From Paenibacillus radicis (ex Gao et al. 2016) (GTDB lineage: Bacteria; Bacillota; Bacilli; Paenibacillales; Paenibacillaceae): a DNA stretch of 64,000 nt. How positions within the stretch are numbered: position 1 is the first letter of the stretch; each line of letters opens with the position of its first letter. A model generated the notes under the pieces. That model did no database searches. It had not been told where the DNA came from and was given only the letters and a program-made list of their open reading frames with translations. Made by a program: the position numbers and the translations under genes. The stretch covers positions 558,001-622,000 of the forward strand of contig NZ_BMHY01000001.1 in the NCBI RefSeq assembly GCF_014641555.1. Reading direction: 5' to 3'. Shown here piece after piece: positions 7,171-16,621 of the stretch.

Positions 7171-8787
7171 ATGGAGCATTTAACGCAGAAGAAGAAAATT
7201 ACGATTATGATTGCACTGATGGCAGCCATGCTCTTTGCGGCGATCAACCAGACGATCGTCAGCACGGCGATGCCGCGTATCATCGCGATTCTGGGAGGAA
7301 TGGAGCTTTACTCCTGGGTTATTACTATTTATATGTTAACGTCAACGATCGCGACTGTGCTAGTTGGCAAGCTTTCGGATATTTACGGCCGGAAGCCGTT
7401 TCTCCTATTCGGTATCGTCGTCTTTATGATCGGCGCTTTTATGTGCGGTACCGCGAATGACATTTATCAGTTGATTACGTACCGGGGCATTCAAGGCATA
7501 GGCGGCGGTATTCTCATGTCGGCTACGGTTACGGCCGTCGGCGATTTGTTCGCTCCACGCGAGAGGGCGAAGTGGACCGGCATTATGATGGCTGTGTTTG
7601 GCTTCTCCAGCGTGCTTGGACCTACACTCGGCGGATTCATGGTCGACCATATGGACTGGAAATGGATCTTCTGGATCTTCCTGCCGCTCGGTATCGTTGC
7701 GCTCGGCATGATCTGGACGATGTTCCCGAAAGCGAAAAAAGCCGAAGCCGAATCGATCGATTTCTTGGGTATGCTTTTCCTATCGTTAGCCATTATCGCT
7801 TTATTGTTGGGCTTTTCTTGGGCGGGCAGCAAGTTCGAATGGGCGTCCTTCGAAATTATCGGCTTGCTTAGCGCAGCCGTCGTCTTTATCGGCATATTGA
7901 TTCTAGTGGAATGGAAGGCGAAAAGCCCGGTGCTTCCGCTCTCCATGTTCAAAAACGGAATCGTGACCGTGTCCAATTCCATTGGTTTTCTGATGAACGC
8001 TGGGATGATGGGCGCGATGATGTATTTGCCGTTTTTCGTACAGGGGGTAAAAGGCATTTCGCCTACGACATCCGGCTTCGTTAATATGCCGATGTCCATT
8101 ACGATGATTGTGCTCAGTACGCTCTCTGGACGCTGGATATCAAAATCCGGCAAGTATAAACGATATGCCCTCATCGGAATGCCATTCATGGTTGCCGGGA
8201 TGTTAATGATGGCATTTATGAACAGTATCGGAGTCGCGGTCGCCAGCATGATTGTATTTGGTATTGGACTTGGCATTTCAATGCCGGTGTTTACGTTAAC
8301 GGTACAGAATGCCGTAGCTCCGTCAGAGCTGGGCGTTGCAACAGCCGCATCCACATTGTTCCGTAACTTGGGCGGTACGATCGGTATCGCGGTTCTTGGA
8401 ACGATTATGAATTCAACGATGAGCGGAAAGCTGAAGGATGCAGTAGCATCGGGGCAAGGTCCGGACTTGTCCAAAGTTGATCCGGAGACGGCACAGCAGT
8501 TTGCAGGATTCTTAAATCCGCAATTGCTGCTTAACCAGCCGATGCTGAAGGAACTGCAGTCGACGCTGCCGGATTCCATTCTGACGATGTTTAATCAGAC
8601 GATCGAATTGCTTCGCAGCGTGCTTAGCGATACGCTAACTGTCGTTTTCTTATCTGGGATGGCGCTGCTCGTCGTTGCGTTCGTGCTTGTGTTCTTCCTG
8701 AAAGAAATTCCGCTGCGTTCCTCGAACGCTCCAAAGGTAGAGACGGCGAACGCTGAGGAGAGCGTGAAGAAGCCAGCTCTTCAATAA
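7171..8787 (+). CDS. MFS drug exporter, DHA2 (14-TM) family
   Basis: A 538-residue proton-coupled multidrug exporter of the EmrB/QacA family. It carries an MFS motif A (GKLSDIYGRKPFLL, near residue 70), the antiporter-type motif C region (GFSSVLGPTLGGF, near 150) and about 14 hydrophobic helices, with a large loop near residues 415-480 before the last helix. ATG 7171 follows AAGGAAGAGGGG. The convergent MarR gene and the dyad at 7091 suggest repression relieved by a toxic ligand. Substrates cannot be told from sequence. Confidence 0.92.
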   Translation: MEHLTQKKKITIMIALMAAMLFAAINQTIVSTAMPRIIAILGGMELYSWVITIYMLTSTIATVLVGKLSDIYGRKPFLLFGIVVFMIGAFMCGTANDIYQLITYRGIQGIGGGILMSATVTAVGDLFAPRERAKWTGIMMAVFGFSSVLGPTLGGFMVDHMDWKWIFWIFLPLGIVALGMIWTMFPKAKKAEAESIDFLGMLFLSLAIIALLLGFSWAGSKFEWASFEIIGLLSAAVVFIGILILVEWKAKSPVLPLSMFKNGIVTVSNSIGFLMNAGMMGAMMYLPFFVQGVKGISPTTSGFVNMPMSITMIVLSTLSGRWISKSGKYKRYALIGMPFMVAGMLMMAFMNSIGVAVASMIVFGIGLGISMPVFTLTVQNAVAPSELGVATAASTLFRNLGGTIGIAVLGTIMNSTMSGKLKDAVASGQGPDLSKVDPETAQQFAGFLNPQLLLNQPMLKELQSTLPDSILTMFNQTIELLRSVLSDTLTVVFLSGMALLVVAFVLVFFLKEIPLRSSNAPKVETANAEESVKKPALQ

Positions 8788-8801
8788 ATTTCATGCCAAA
8801 C

Positions 8802-8847
8802 AAAAAATGCGCTATTCGCGGACTGTGTTCCGGATAGCGCATTTTTT
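8802..8847. terminator. Bidirectional terminator between efflux gene and marR
   Basis: AAAAAATGCGCTAT (8802-8815) is exactly complementary to ATAGCGCATTTTTT (8834-8847). The right arm overlaps the stop codon of the MarR gene. Confidence 0.9.
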
Positions 8848-9313
8848 ACAAATCATCTTTGTATTCTTTTTGTGCCTGATCGGTATATTGAAACACTTGA
8901 TCAAGAATTTGAATCAGATTTTCGCTTTGTTCATGGCCCAAATGTTCGATTAATCCGGCAAAAAAGGATTGATAACGTTCCTTGAGCTTTTGAGCGATCT
9001 CGTCGCCTTTTTCCGTTAGCTTTAAGTAAAAAATGCGCCGGTCGTTCTGATCGGCTTCCCGTTCAATATATCCTTGGGCAATTAAGCTGTTTGCCATTTG
9101 GGTGACAGTAGGGGAAGTAACGAGCAGCCTTTTGCTAATTTCTGATACGGTTGCACCTGTCTTGTTCTTTCTGGCGTTGTCAATGATGCATAGCAGGACG
9201 CGAACTTCGCTCGCTTTAATGCCCCACATCGATTGCTTGCGCCATTCTGCCTTCCCGAATCTTTGGAAGGCTTCCATCATACGCGTGACAAAGTCGTAGT
9301 TCTCATCCGTCAT
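8846..9313 (-). CDS. MarR-family regulator
   Basis: A 155-residue winged-helix regulator. The HTH is near residues 50-75 (ATVSEISKRLLVTSPTVTQM), followed by the wing (DQNDRRIFYLKLTEKGDEI), typical of MarR proteins that release DNA on binding phenolic or antibiotic ligands. ATG 9313 has GGAGG six bases upstream. It is convergent with the DHA2 exporter; such pairs are commonly regulator and target, and the nested dyad at 7091 is a candidate binding site (inference). Confidence 0.9.
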   Translation of the reverse strand: MTDENYDFVTRMMEAFQRFGKAEWRKQSMWGIKASEVRVLLCIIDNARKNKTGATVSEISKRLLVTSPTVTQMANSLIAQGYIEREADQNDRRIFYLKLTEKGDEIAQKLKERYQSFFAGLIEHLGHEQSENLIQILDQVFQYTDQAQKEYKDDL

Positions 9314-9403
9314 TAGAGACCTCCACAAGAGTCTTTCTAAAAGTCATTATAGTGAAGAAATGGCAAGCGAGTCAAACAAACCATTCACGCAAATGCTGCA
9401 AAA

Positions 9404-11059
9404 CTAAGCTTGCCGGAGCAGCTCGGGCAGATAATGCAGCAGCTTCTCAGAGGTGTATCCGTCGCCGCTGTTCCATTTGGAATCAATCAGATAGACATAC
9501 CCATTGCGGACGGCTGGAATAGCGTTCCAAGCCGGGCTAGCGAGCAGTTGGTCCATCGCTGCTCTGGAATCGGACCGGTCCGGTACGAGCATAAATAGCC
9601 GGTCTCCCGCGTATTGCTGAACCTTATGCTCGGCAATTTCTTTGTAAGCCCGTCCAGCGTCCAGCATATCCTGCACTTTGGCAACAGGCTTGAAGCCTTG
9701 GGGATGGTACAGACTGACGGCAAGTCCAATGCTGCCCATAACGAATAATCGTCTGCCGCGATGATAGATAAGGACAGTAGCACTCTCGCCGGGACGAATA
9801 TCCCCACAGAGCTCCCGCCACATCTGGTTTAAGCCGCTTTGATAGCTCTCCAGCCATTGTACGGCTTCTCGCTCGCGATTGAGCCATTTCCCTAAAGTTG
9901 AAAGCCGCTCGCCAAGAGGCGCCCAGCTATTATAAGAGAGGGTAGGCGCAACTGCAGACATTTTAGCATAGTCCTGGTCCCCGTTAGTGCTAATAATCAA
10001 GTCGGGATCAAGGGCAGAGGCTAACTGATCGTTGAACGGCTTGCCGACATCTGGAAGCGGGAGTTCAAGTGCCGAGATCAGCTCTTGAGATGCATCATAC
10101 AAGGAGCAGCCGACAGGAGCGAGGCCAAGAGCCAACATATCGCCAAGCGCTTCCCCATAAAAGATGATGCGCTCCGGGGCGGGCGGGATGCAGACTCTAT
10201 GACCCTGCCAGTCCATGACGATATCGCTTCCTTTCATGGATAAGGCATATTGCCGGGGTGCAACACCGCTTATTTGACGAAATCTTCGGCTGTAGTAGTA
10301 TTCGTCCTTGAAGCCCACCCGTTCGGCGATATCACGAAGCGGCTCGTCTGATTCGATCAGCCATTTCTTGGATCGTTCAATACGCAGCTCAGCCAAGTAA
10401 TCAAGCGGCCGCTTACCCGTCCTTTCTTTGAACAAAGATGTATACTGCCATGGCGGCATTTCCGCCATACTGGCCAGCGCTTTCACAGTAATCTGTTCCA
10501 TGTAAAACTGATCAAGGTAACGCAACGTTTTATCAACCATCGAGGCTTTTCCAAGAGATTGCTGCTGCAGGGGCTGGGCCATTAGAAATAGGAACAGCTC
10601 CTGAAAATACAGCTGCTGCTGAAGAGCTCCAAAGTTGCCCGTTTGCCGATTGGCATCCTTAAGTTCAAAGAGCAGCTCATGGAATTCCGAGATCGGCGGA
10701 GCGGGCAACTCGATCAAGTCCTTTATTAAAGATTCGAGATAGGGAGCGGCCGCCTTGCCCTCCACCCGCTTAAAGGCTTCAAAATAAATGCAGGTGTATC
10801 GAATGCTCTGGCTGTCGCCATTATCAAATTGATAGGAGGAGCTTGGCTGAAGCAAATAGCAGTTGTCTGGCTGGAAGGTATAGTAATGATGGTTCAGGTA
10901 AATCGTACCTTCACCTTGTTCGATAATAAGCAGGCAATGGGCTGCCGTTATTTGTTCTTCACTTGTTACAGCCGGGGGGATCGTGAAGGAATCGATATGG
11001 GATAAATGCAGCATGAGGCTGCGGAACGGGGCTGGGTGGGTAGCGCTGGATGGCATCAT
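9404..11059 (-). CDS. AraC regulator fused to siderophore-binding domain (Btr type)
   Basis: A 551-residue two-part regulator: an N-terminal cupin-like segment (to about residue 160), an AraC helix-turn-helix pair (about 180-275, ending GVAPRQYA), then a complete Fe3+/B12 periplasmic-binding domain (about 285-551). The architecture is that of Bacillus Btr, which senses ferri-siderophore in the cytoplasm and activates its uptake genes. The binding domain is clearly paralogous to the lipoprotein at 11171 (shared RLFVMxG and GDRLF blocks). ATG 11059 follows AGAGGAAT. A Fur-like box lies 28 bp upstream, so iron starvation should induce it. Confidence 0.93.
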   Translation of the reverse strand: MMPSSATHPAPFRSLMLHLSHIDSFTIPPAVTSEEQITAAHCLLIIEQGEGTIYLNHHYYTFQPDNCYLLQPSSSYQFDNGDSQSIRYTCIYFEAFKRVEGKAAAPYLESLIKDLIELPAPPISEFHELLFELKDANRQTGNFGALQQQLYFQELFLFLMAQPLQQQSLGKASMVDKTLRYLDQFYMEQITVKALASMAEMPPWQYTSLFKERTGKRPLDYLAELRIERSKKWLIESDEPLRDIAERVGFKDEYYYSRRFRQISGVAPRQYALSMKGSDIVMDWQGHRVCIPPAPERIIFYGEALGDMLALGLAPVGCSLYDASQELISALELPLPDVGKPFNDQLASALDPDLIISTNGDQDYAKMSAVAPTLSYNSWAPLGERLSTLGKWLNREREAVQWLESYQSGLNQMWRELCGDIRPGESATVLIYHRGRRLFVMGSIGLAVSLYHPQGFKPVAKVQDMLDAGRAYKEIAEHKVQQYAGDRLFMLVPDRSDSRAAMDQLLASPAWNAIPAVRNGYVYLIDSKWNSGDGYTSEKLLHYLPELLRQA

Positions 11060-11086
11060 TATTCCTCTTTTCCTATAACAAATAAA

Positions 11087-11101
11087 TGAGAATAGTTATC
11101 A
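11087..11101 (-). promoter_or_regulatory. Fur box upstream of AraC/binding-domain gene
   Basis: TGAGAATAGTTATCA matches the 7-1-7 Fur consensus TGATAATNATTATCA at 13 of 15 positions (N counted as a match). It lies just upstream of the regulator start codon. Confidence 0.75.
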
Positions 11102-11122
11102 TTTATTATAGAGAAATAAATA

Positions 11123-11149
11123 CGGTCTTTCAACCGGAGTTGAAGACCG
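11123..11149 (-). terminator. Hairpin after siderophore lipoprotein gene
   Basis: CGGTCTTTCAAC and GTTGAAGACCG form a stem with one bulge; on the minus strand it is followed by a T-rich stretch (TATTTATTT). A moderate terminator between the lipoprotein gene and the AraC gene. Confidence 0.5.
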
Positions 11150-11170
11150 CATCAGTTTCCACCGGATAAA

Positions 11171-12160
11171 TTATTTGAGCAATTGCTTGGGCAGCTCTTG
11201 CGTCAGCCATTCCCGGGACTTCGCGTCGCTTGTCGCTTTCATAATATCGAATTCATAGACCTTGCCTGCTTGAACGGCAGGGAGCTTCTTCCAGATTGCG
11301 CTATTCACTAGTTCATTTGATTCGTTCCGCGCATCAGAGGTTACTGGAGTCAGGATGAACAAGCGGTCACCGGCAATTTCGGGAAGAACTTCGGTCGAAA
11401 TCTCTACGAATCCTTGGCCTTCCTTAATCATTTCGGCTACTTGAGTAACCGGCTTAAAGCCGTTTTTCTCATAAATAAATTGCGGAAGACCGGCTCCGGC
11501 CATAACAAACAATCTTTTTCCCGGATACATCGTCAGGACGGTAGCGGTTTCGCCCTCCTTCAAACCGTTCTCGTGGAGCTTTTTCCACATTTCGTCTGTA
11601 GCGGTATGGTGAGCGGCAATCCAGTCCTCCGCTTCTTGTTTTTTGTTCAACAGATCTCCTAATGTACGCATGCGATCGTCAAGCGAAGCAAACGTGTCGA
11701 AGGTGACGGTTGGCGCTACTTTGGCTAACTGTGCGTATTGGGCTTCGTCTGCATTGGAGAAAATAATTAAATCCGGATTAAGGGACATCGCTTTTTCCGG
11801 CTCGATTGGAAAACCTACATCAACAGCATCCGGTAAAAGGTCCTCGTACACCGCACCGGTTATATCGGTCGTCCCGATTGGTATAACACCAAGCGCTAGC
11901 AGATCGCCTGTCGTTTCACCGTGATAAATGACACGCTGAGGAGTAGTAGGAACCTGCACGGTATGTCCGGTCCAGTCGGTAAAGTCGCGGGTTGCAGATT
12001 CAGTTTCAGTTTGCGGGCCTGTAGTTTCCGCCGGAGAAGCTGTAGCAGATGGCGTTGCAGTCGCATCAGTTTTCGTATTGTTTGCACTGCAGCCCAGCAG
12101 CAAGGTTCCGGTAAAAGCAAAGGCAGCAAGCAGTGTGATGATTATTTTCGTTCTTTTCAA
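11171..12160 (-). CDS. Iron-siderophore ABC transporter substrate-binding lipoprotein
   Basis: A 329-residue lipoprotein of the FeuA/FhuD type that would capture ferric siderophore outside the membrane. Signal peptide with lipobox near residues 10-25 (FTGTLLLGC, Cys acylated), a short Thr/Ala/Glu-rich linker, then a periplasmic-binding fold (RVIYHGETTGDLLALGV, NPDLIIFSN, GDRLFILTP). TTG 12160 is chosen: GGAGGG is 7 nt upstream and the reading gives a proper signal peptide. No permease or ATPase gene is adjacent, so it must use components encoded elsewhere. A perfect Fur box precedes it. Confidence 0.92.
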   Translation of the reverse strand: MKRTKIIITLLAAFAFTGTLLLGCSANNTKTDATATPSATASPAETTGPQTETESATRDFTDWTGHTVQVPTTPQRVIYHGETTGDLLALGVIPIGTTDITGAVYEDLLPDAVDVGFPIEPEKAMSLNPDLIIFSNADEAQYAQLAKVAPTVTFDTFASLDDRMRTLGDLLNKKQEAEDWIAAHHTATDEMWKKLHENGLKEGETATVLTMYPGKRLFVMAGAGLPQFIYEKNGFKPVTQVAEMIKEGQGFVEISTEVLPEIAGDRLFILTPVTSDARNESNELVNSAIWKKLPAVQAGKVYEFDIMKATSDAKSREWLTQELPKQLLK

Positions 12161-12196
12161 CGTAATTCCCTCCAACAAGTTGTCCTGAATTTTTAA

Positions 12197-12215
12197 GATA
12201 ATGATAATCATTATC
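12197..12215. promoter_or_regulatory. Perfect 19-bp Fur box
   Basis: GATAATGATAATCATTATC equals the classical Fur consensus at all 19 positions. It lies 37 bp upstream of the siderophore lipoprotein start and implies iron repression. Confidence 0.95.
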
Positions 12216-12374
12216 GATATATGTCATCATAATAGAATGCGAATCTCAGCTCAATGGATAAATTTAAATCGTCACTTTTATTTTGTACAAATCAAGGAGG
12301 GGCGGGCTCGTTCTGATCCGCCATCCTATAGTATAATTAATCCATTACATAGGATGATTGGAGTGGTAACGTCA

Positions 12375-13292
12375 ATGAAACGCAATCGGCTTGGCTCCTC
12401 GGAGCTGTATGTTGGAGAAATCGGGCTTGGCTGCATGTCGCTTGGTACAGAGAAGCAGAAGGCGATCGCACTTATACATGAAGCATTAGAACGGGGCGTC
12501 AATTTTCTGGATACCGCCGATCTGTATGAAGATGGGCTGAATGAAGAGATCGTTGGCGAAGCGATTCGCACCAGCGGCCGTAACCGTGATGAGATCATAA
12601 TTTCCACGAAGGTTGGCAATCGTCGGATTCCGGGACAGGAAGGCTGGGTATGGGACCCATCCAAAGCCTATATTCTGTCCTCGGTGAAAGGCAGTCTTAA
12701 GCGGCTCGGCGTCGAATATATCGATTTGTATCAGCTGCATGGCGGGACGCTTGAAGATCCCATTGAAGAGACAATCGAAGCCTTTGAGCAGCTCAAGCAA
12801 GAAGGGCTTGTCCGGGAATACGGCATATCCTCGATCCGTCCCAACGTCATTCGTGAATATGCGGCTCGCTCTAGTATCGTAAGCGTGATGAGCCAATACA
12901 GCTTGCTTGACCGCAGACCGGAAGAGACGGTTCTGCCGCTTTTGGAGGACAAAGGCATCGGTTTGATCGCACGCGGTCCGGTCGCCAAAGGCATTTTATC
13001 GCCCAACGGACGTGTCCGTTCGGAAAAAGGCTATTTGGATTATTCCGCAGAAGAGCTGCCTGCGCTTCATGATGAGCTTGCGCAGTTAGCGAACGAAGGG
13101 CGAAGCTTGAGCCAGCTGGCAATCCGCTATTCGCTGTCTCATCCTGCTGTAGCTGTAGCCATCCCTGGAGCCAGCTCGCTGGAACAGCTCCTTCACAATA
13201 TCGAAGCCAGCGAAGGGGAACCATTGACGACGGATGAGCTTGCGCTGTTGCGCAGCTTAACGAGAGCCAATCTCTATGAGCAGCATCGGTAA
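12375..13292 (+). CDS. Aldo/keto reductase
   Basis: A 305-residue NADPH-dependent reductase of the YccK/YhdN-like AKR group with a TIM-barrel fold. The catalytic set is visible: Asp and Tyr in FLDTADLYEDGLNEE (near residue 50), Lys in IIISTKVGN (near 79) and His in YQLHGG (near 120). The C-terminal cofactor region reads VAVAIPGASSLEQL. ATG 12375 is preferred over the long upstream frame because that extension runs through the Fur region and has no site. It is transcribed away from the iron locus and closed by its own terminator. Substrate unknown. Confidence 0.9.
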   Translation: MKRNRLGSSELYVGEIGLGCMSLGTEKQKAIALIHEALERGVNFLDTADLYEDGLNEEIVGEAIRTSGRNRDEIIISTKVGNRRIPGQEGWVWDPSKAYILSSVKGSLKRLGVEYIDLYQLHGGTLEDPIEETIEAFEQLKQEGLVREYGISSIRPNVIREYAARSSIVSVMSQYSLLDRRPEETVLPLLEDKGIGLIARGPVAKGILSPNGRVRSEKGYLDYSAEELPALHDELAQLANEGRSLSQLAIRYSLSHPAVAVAIPGASSLEQLLHNIEASEGEPLTTDELALLRSLTRANLYEQHR

Positions 13293-13305
13293 AATGTTGA
13301 GATGG

Positions 13306-13334
13306 AAGCCGATGACGAGATGTCATCGGCTTTT
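13306..13334 (+). terminator. Terminator of aldo/keto reductase gene
   Basis: AAGCCGATGAC pairs perfectly with GTCATCGGCTT across a 5-nt loop, then TT; short but stable. Confidence 0.8.
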
Positions 13335-13431
13335 GCGTCCATCCCGTTCCCGGGAATGATTGCCGATCCGTTGGTATAAAATAAGTCGGATGAACGTCAG
13401 GCAAACAATCAGAGAGAGGAGAGGGAATGAC

Positions 13432-15465
13432 GTGGAAATGATGCTCGCTATTTTGGGAATCATTACTCTTATCGCAGTATCGCATGTTTTGAACCGCATT
13501 GTGCCGTTCATTCCCGTTCCGATCATTCAGATCGTATTAGGTATCCTACTTGCTTTTCTGCCGACAGAGATGCATATTCCGCTTGATCCGGAGCTGTTTA
13601 TGGTGCTGTTCATCGCGCCATTGTTATTTAACGACGGGAAGGTAACACCGCGGGACGAGCTATGGAAGCTGCGTGCCCCCATATTGCTGCTGGCGGTAGG
13701 CTTGGTGTTCGTAACGGTTCTTATCGGAGGGTATACGATTAACGCCTGGATTCCGACTATACCGCTTGCTGCTGCGTTCGGGCTCGCCGCCATTTTGTCG
13801 CCGACCGATGCCGTTGCGGTATCCTCCATCTCAGCAAGAGTCCATCTGCCGAAACAAATTCACCGCTTGTTAGAGGGCGAAGCGCTAATGAATGATGCAT
13901 CTGGACTTGTGGCCTTCAAGTTTGCTATTGCGGCGACCGTGACAGGCGCGTTCTCCATCTGGAAAGCATCCTTCAGCTTCGTCATTATTGCGGTAGGCGG
14001 ACTTTTGTTCGGAGCATTTCTGGGACTCGTCATTATTTGGATTCGGGCGCTGCTTCGCCGCTTCGGTATGGAGGATGTGACGGTACATATGATGCTCGTC
14101 ATCGTCACGCCGTTCCTGATCTATATTTTAGCCGAGGAGCTGGGGCTCTCCGGCATTTTGGCAGCAGTTGCAGGAGGAGTCATTCACGCCGTCGAACGGG
14201 ATAAGATTCGTCATGAAGAAGTAGAGCTGCGGGTCGTATCGGACAGCACATGGTCTGTCATTTTATTTGTTTTGAACGGTTTTGTGTTCGTATTGCTTGG
14301 CCTGCAAATCCCTGACGTGATGACGGCGATCTTCCAGGATCAAGCCCACAACAATGTACAGGTCGTAGGCTATGTTTTTCTGCTTTACATACTATTAATT
14401 GTCATTCGCTGCATCTGGGTGTATTTGTCCAATGTCTTCTCCAGAGGACAGAACAATGATCAGGAGCGTACTTCGTGGCTTTCGATTCTACTGCTGTCGG
14501 TGTCAGGCGTACGCGGAACCTTAACCTTGGCCGGAGCATTTTCTATCCCGTTATTTTTGGATAACGGACAGATTTTTCCGGAGCGGGATTTAATTATCTT
14601 TCTTGCGGCGGGCGTAATCTTGCTGTCGTTAATTACGGCCAGCATCGTTTTGCCGCTGCTTACTTCGAATGCGGAGCAGCAGCTCGAAGAGGCGGGAAGC
14701 GATCCTTCCAAAGAGGCGTTGAAGAAGTCGATCAAAGCAGCGATTGCCGCTGCTCAGCATGCTCGTACCGATGAAAATGACCATGCAGCAGCAGCCGTTA
14801 TTTCCGCCTACAACCAAAAGCTTGCTTCTTTGAAATATGCTTACGGTCCGGCAGAGAACCAAATGCAGATGCGTGAAGACGAGCTGGAACTGCGCCGATT
14901 AGCGATCGAAGCCGAAAGGAAGCACTTGAACAAGCTCGTTGAGGAAGGCGAGGTGAAGCCGGAGGAGTCGAAGCGGATACAGACGTTCCTCTCCGGGGTG
15001 GAGCTGGTGCTGACGAACCGCTGGCGAATGTTCTGGATGCTGTTGAAGGGTCTGCTGCGTAAGCTGGCAGGTACGGCAAATCCGGATAAAAAGTTTCGTG
15101 ATCATGCCCTGACCCCTGAAGAGAGACTGCGGTTCCGTCAAATTCGGATTCGCACATCGGAAGCCGCCATCGAAGCGCTGAAACAAAGCATTATGGATGA
15201 CAATAAAGCTTCGGCTTATAAAGTAATAGCTGGTTATAATCGAAGGCTCGCAGAGCTCCGCAGACAGCAATCCGTCGATGAAGGCAATGAGCAGTTTGAG
15301 GAGCAAAAGAAGGAACTGCAGCTCGCTTGTATTCAAGCAGAGCGTAATCAGCTGCAATGCTTGTATGAGCAGTCCGAGCTGTCGCGCAAGCAGTTGAATA
15401 AGCTGCAAATGATGGTCAGCTACCGTGAAGCAGACATCATTGAAGAGAACGCCGAAGAGGCATAG
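13432..15465 (+). CDS. Na+/H+ antiporter, CPA1 (NhaP-like) family
   Basis: A 677-residue cation/proton antiporter. The first 405 or so residues hold 11-12 membrane helices with the CPA1 hallmarks SPTDAVAV (near residue 124) and NDASGLVAF (the ND motif, near 155). The last 250 or so residues are soluble and rich in Glu, Lys and Gln, with two related helical blocks (AALKKSIKAAIAAAQ-like near 425 and AIEALKQSIMDDNKASAYK near 580) suggesting a duplicated cytoplasmic regulatory region. GTG 13432 is chosen because GAGGAGAGGG is just upstream. It is flanked by terminators on both sides. Confidence 0.9.
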   Translation: MEMMLAILGIITLIAVSHVLNRIVPFIPVPIIQIVLGILLAFLPTEMHIPLDPELFMVLFIAPLLFNDGKVTPRDELWKLRAPILLLAVGLVFVTVLIGGYTINAWIPTIPLAAAFGLAAILSPTDAVAVSSISARVHLPKQIHRLLEGEALMNDASGLVAFKFAIAATVTGAFSIWKASFSFVIIAVGGLLFGAFLGLVIIWIRALLRRFGMEDVTVHMMLVIVTPFLIYILAEELGLSGILAAVAGGVIHAVERDKIRHEEVELRVVSDSTWSVILFVLNGFVFVLLGLQIPDVMTAIFQDQAHNNVQVVGYVFLLYILLIVIRCIWVYLSNVFSRGQNNDQERTSWLSILLLSVSGVRGTLTLAGAFSIPLFLDNGQIFPERDLIIFLAAGVILLSLITASIVLPLLTSNAEQQLEEAGSDPSKEALKKSIKAAIAAAQHARTDENDHAAAAVISAYNQKLASLKYAYGPAENQMQMREDELELRRLAIEAERKHLNKLVEEGEVKPEESKRIQTFLSGVELVLTNRWRMFWMLLKGLLRKLAGTANPDKKFRDHALTPEERLRFRQIRIRTSEAAIEALKQSIMDDNKASAYKVIAGYNRRLAELRRQQSVDEGNEQFEEQKKELQLACIQAERNQLQCLYEQSELSRKQLNKLQMMVSYREADIIEENAEEA

Positions 15466-15489
15466 CGGCGGTAAGGGAATAGACCATGG

Positions 15490-15525
15490 CAGAGCAGCGA
15501 GTAAGGTTCGCTGCTCTGTTGTGTT
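15490..15525 (+). terminator. Terminator of antiporter gene
   Basis: CAGAGCAGCGA and TCGCTGCTCTG form a perfect 11-bp stem with a 7-nt loop followed by TTGTGTT. Confidence 0.75.
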
Positions 15526-15558
15526 GCATAAGTATTGAAAGCGATAACAGGAGGGTTT

Positions 15559-16086
15559 ATGCGAAAAGTTGAGGTTACTCCCTATCAGAGTCAGTGGGAA
15601 GAGAGATTCAAGGAGTCAGCTGCTAGTTTGCAAGATTTATTAGGAGCAGAGATTGTGACGATTCATCATATTGGCAGCACTTCGGTACCTGGATTGGCTG
15701 CCAAGCCGGTTATCGACGTGCTGCCAGTTGTGAAGGATATTAAGCGGATTGACGCCTATGAAGCGGTTATGCGTGCAGAAGGCTATATGCCAAAAGGCGA
15801 GAATGGTATTGCTGGCCGGCGTTATTTTGCCAAGGGCGGGGATTCTCGGACGCATCATATTCATATTTACGAACAGGGGCATGTTCAGATTGCACGGCAC
15901 CTAGCTTTCCGCAATTATTTGCGCAATCATGCAGAAATGGCTCATACATATGGTCAGTTGAAAATCGAGCTGGCGTCTCGGTTTCCTCTCGATATCGATG
16001 CATATATTAAAGGGAAGGAACATCTTGCGAGTGAGCTTGACCGGCTGGCGCTGCTATGGCAACGGCTTCAACCCTCTGGAGAGTGA
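15559..16086 (+). CDS. GrpB/UPF0157 family protein
   Basis: A 175-residue GrpB-family protein with a nucleotidyltransferase-like fold. The typical core is HHIGSTSVPGLAAKPVIDVL (near residues 38-57), followed by RRYFAKGG and the histidine-rich RTHHIHIYEQG (near 100). The family is common in Firmicutes next to acetyltransferases, but its reaction is not established. ATG 15559 follows CAGGAGGG. A GNAT gene follows 76 bp later in the same direction, possibly cotranscribed. Confidence 0.88.
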   Translation: MRKVEVTPYQSQWEERFKESAASLQDLLGAEIVTIHHIGSTSVPGLAAKPVIDVLPVVKDIKRIDAYEAVMRAEGYMPKGENGIAGRRYFAKGGDSRTHHIHIYEQGHVQIARHLAFRNYLRNHAEMAHTYGQLKIELASRFPLDIDAYIKGKEHLASELDRLALLWQRLQPSGE

Positions 16087-16162
16087 ATTTATACATTTTC
16101 CATATATGAGATAGATTGGTATACTAGAATAGTAGAGTTGAAGAATAGGAGCGAGGGGTAAA

Positions 16163-16621
16163 GTGGAGTTAGTTATTAAAGAATGGCAAATCGGCAGTCG
16201 GGTTCCCTACGAATTGCTGCTGCTTGCCGATCCGTCCAAGCACATCGTCGACGATTATTTGCAGCGAGGCCGTTGTTTTGTCGCGGAGTCAGATGGGGAA
16301 ACGATCGGTATTTATGTGTTGTTAAAGACGAGGCCGGAGACGGTAGAGATCGTCAATGTTGCGGTAAAGGAAGAGCGGCAAGGTGAGGGGATCGGAAAAA
16401 GGCTCGTATTGCACGCGATAGAGGCATCCAAAGAAGCAGGGGCCAAAACAGTCGAAATCGGTACGGGAAATTCAAGCTTGCAGCAGTTGGCGCTGTACCA
16501 AAAATGCGGATTTCGCATCGTGGGGGTCGATCAGGATTTTTTTGTCCGACACTATGAAGAAAAAATTGTTGAAAACGGCATTTGGTGCAGAGATATGATC
16601 CGATTAAGGTTAGAGTTTTAA
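16163..16621 (+). CDS. GNAT N-acetyltransferase
   Basis: A 152-residue acetyl-CoA-dependent N-acetyltransferase. The acetyl-CoA loop of motif A is EERQGEGIGKRLVLHAIE (near residues 71-88), preceded by the beta-strand VEIVNVAV and followed by LALYQKCGF (motif B, near 114), all expected for GNAT. GTG 16163 has AGGAGCGAGGGG just upstream. Substrate is unknown. After its TAA stop the same frame stays open for 29 further codons (see next entry). Confidence 0.9.
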   Translation: MELVIKEWQIGSRVPYELLLLADPSKHIVDDYLQRGRCFVAESDGETIGIYVLLKTRPETVEIVNVAVKEERQGEGIGKRLVLHAIEASKEAGAKTVEIGTGNSSLQQLALYQKCGFRIVGVDQDFFVRHYEEKIVENGIWCRDMIRLRLEF

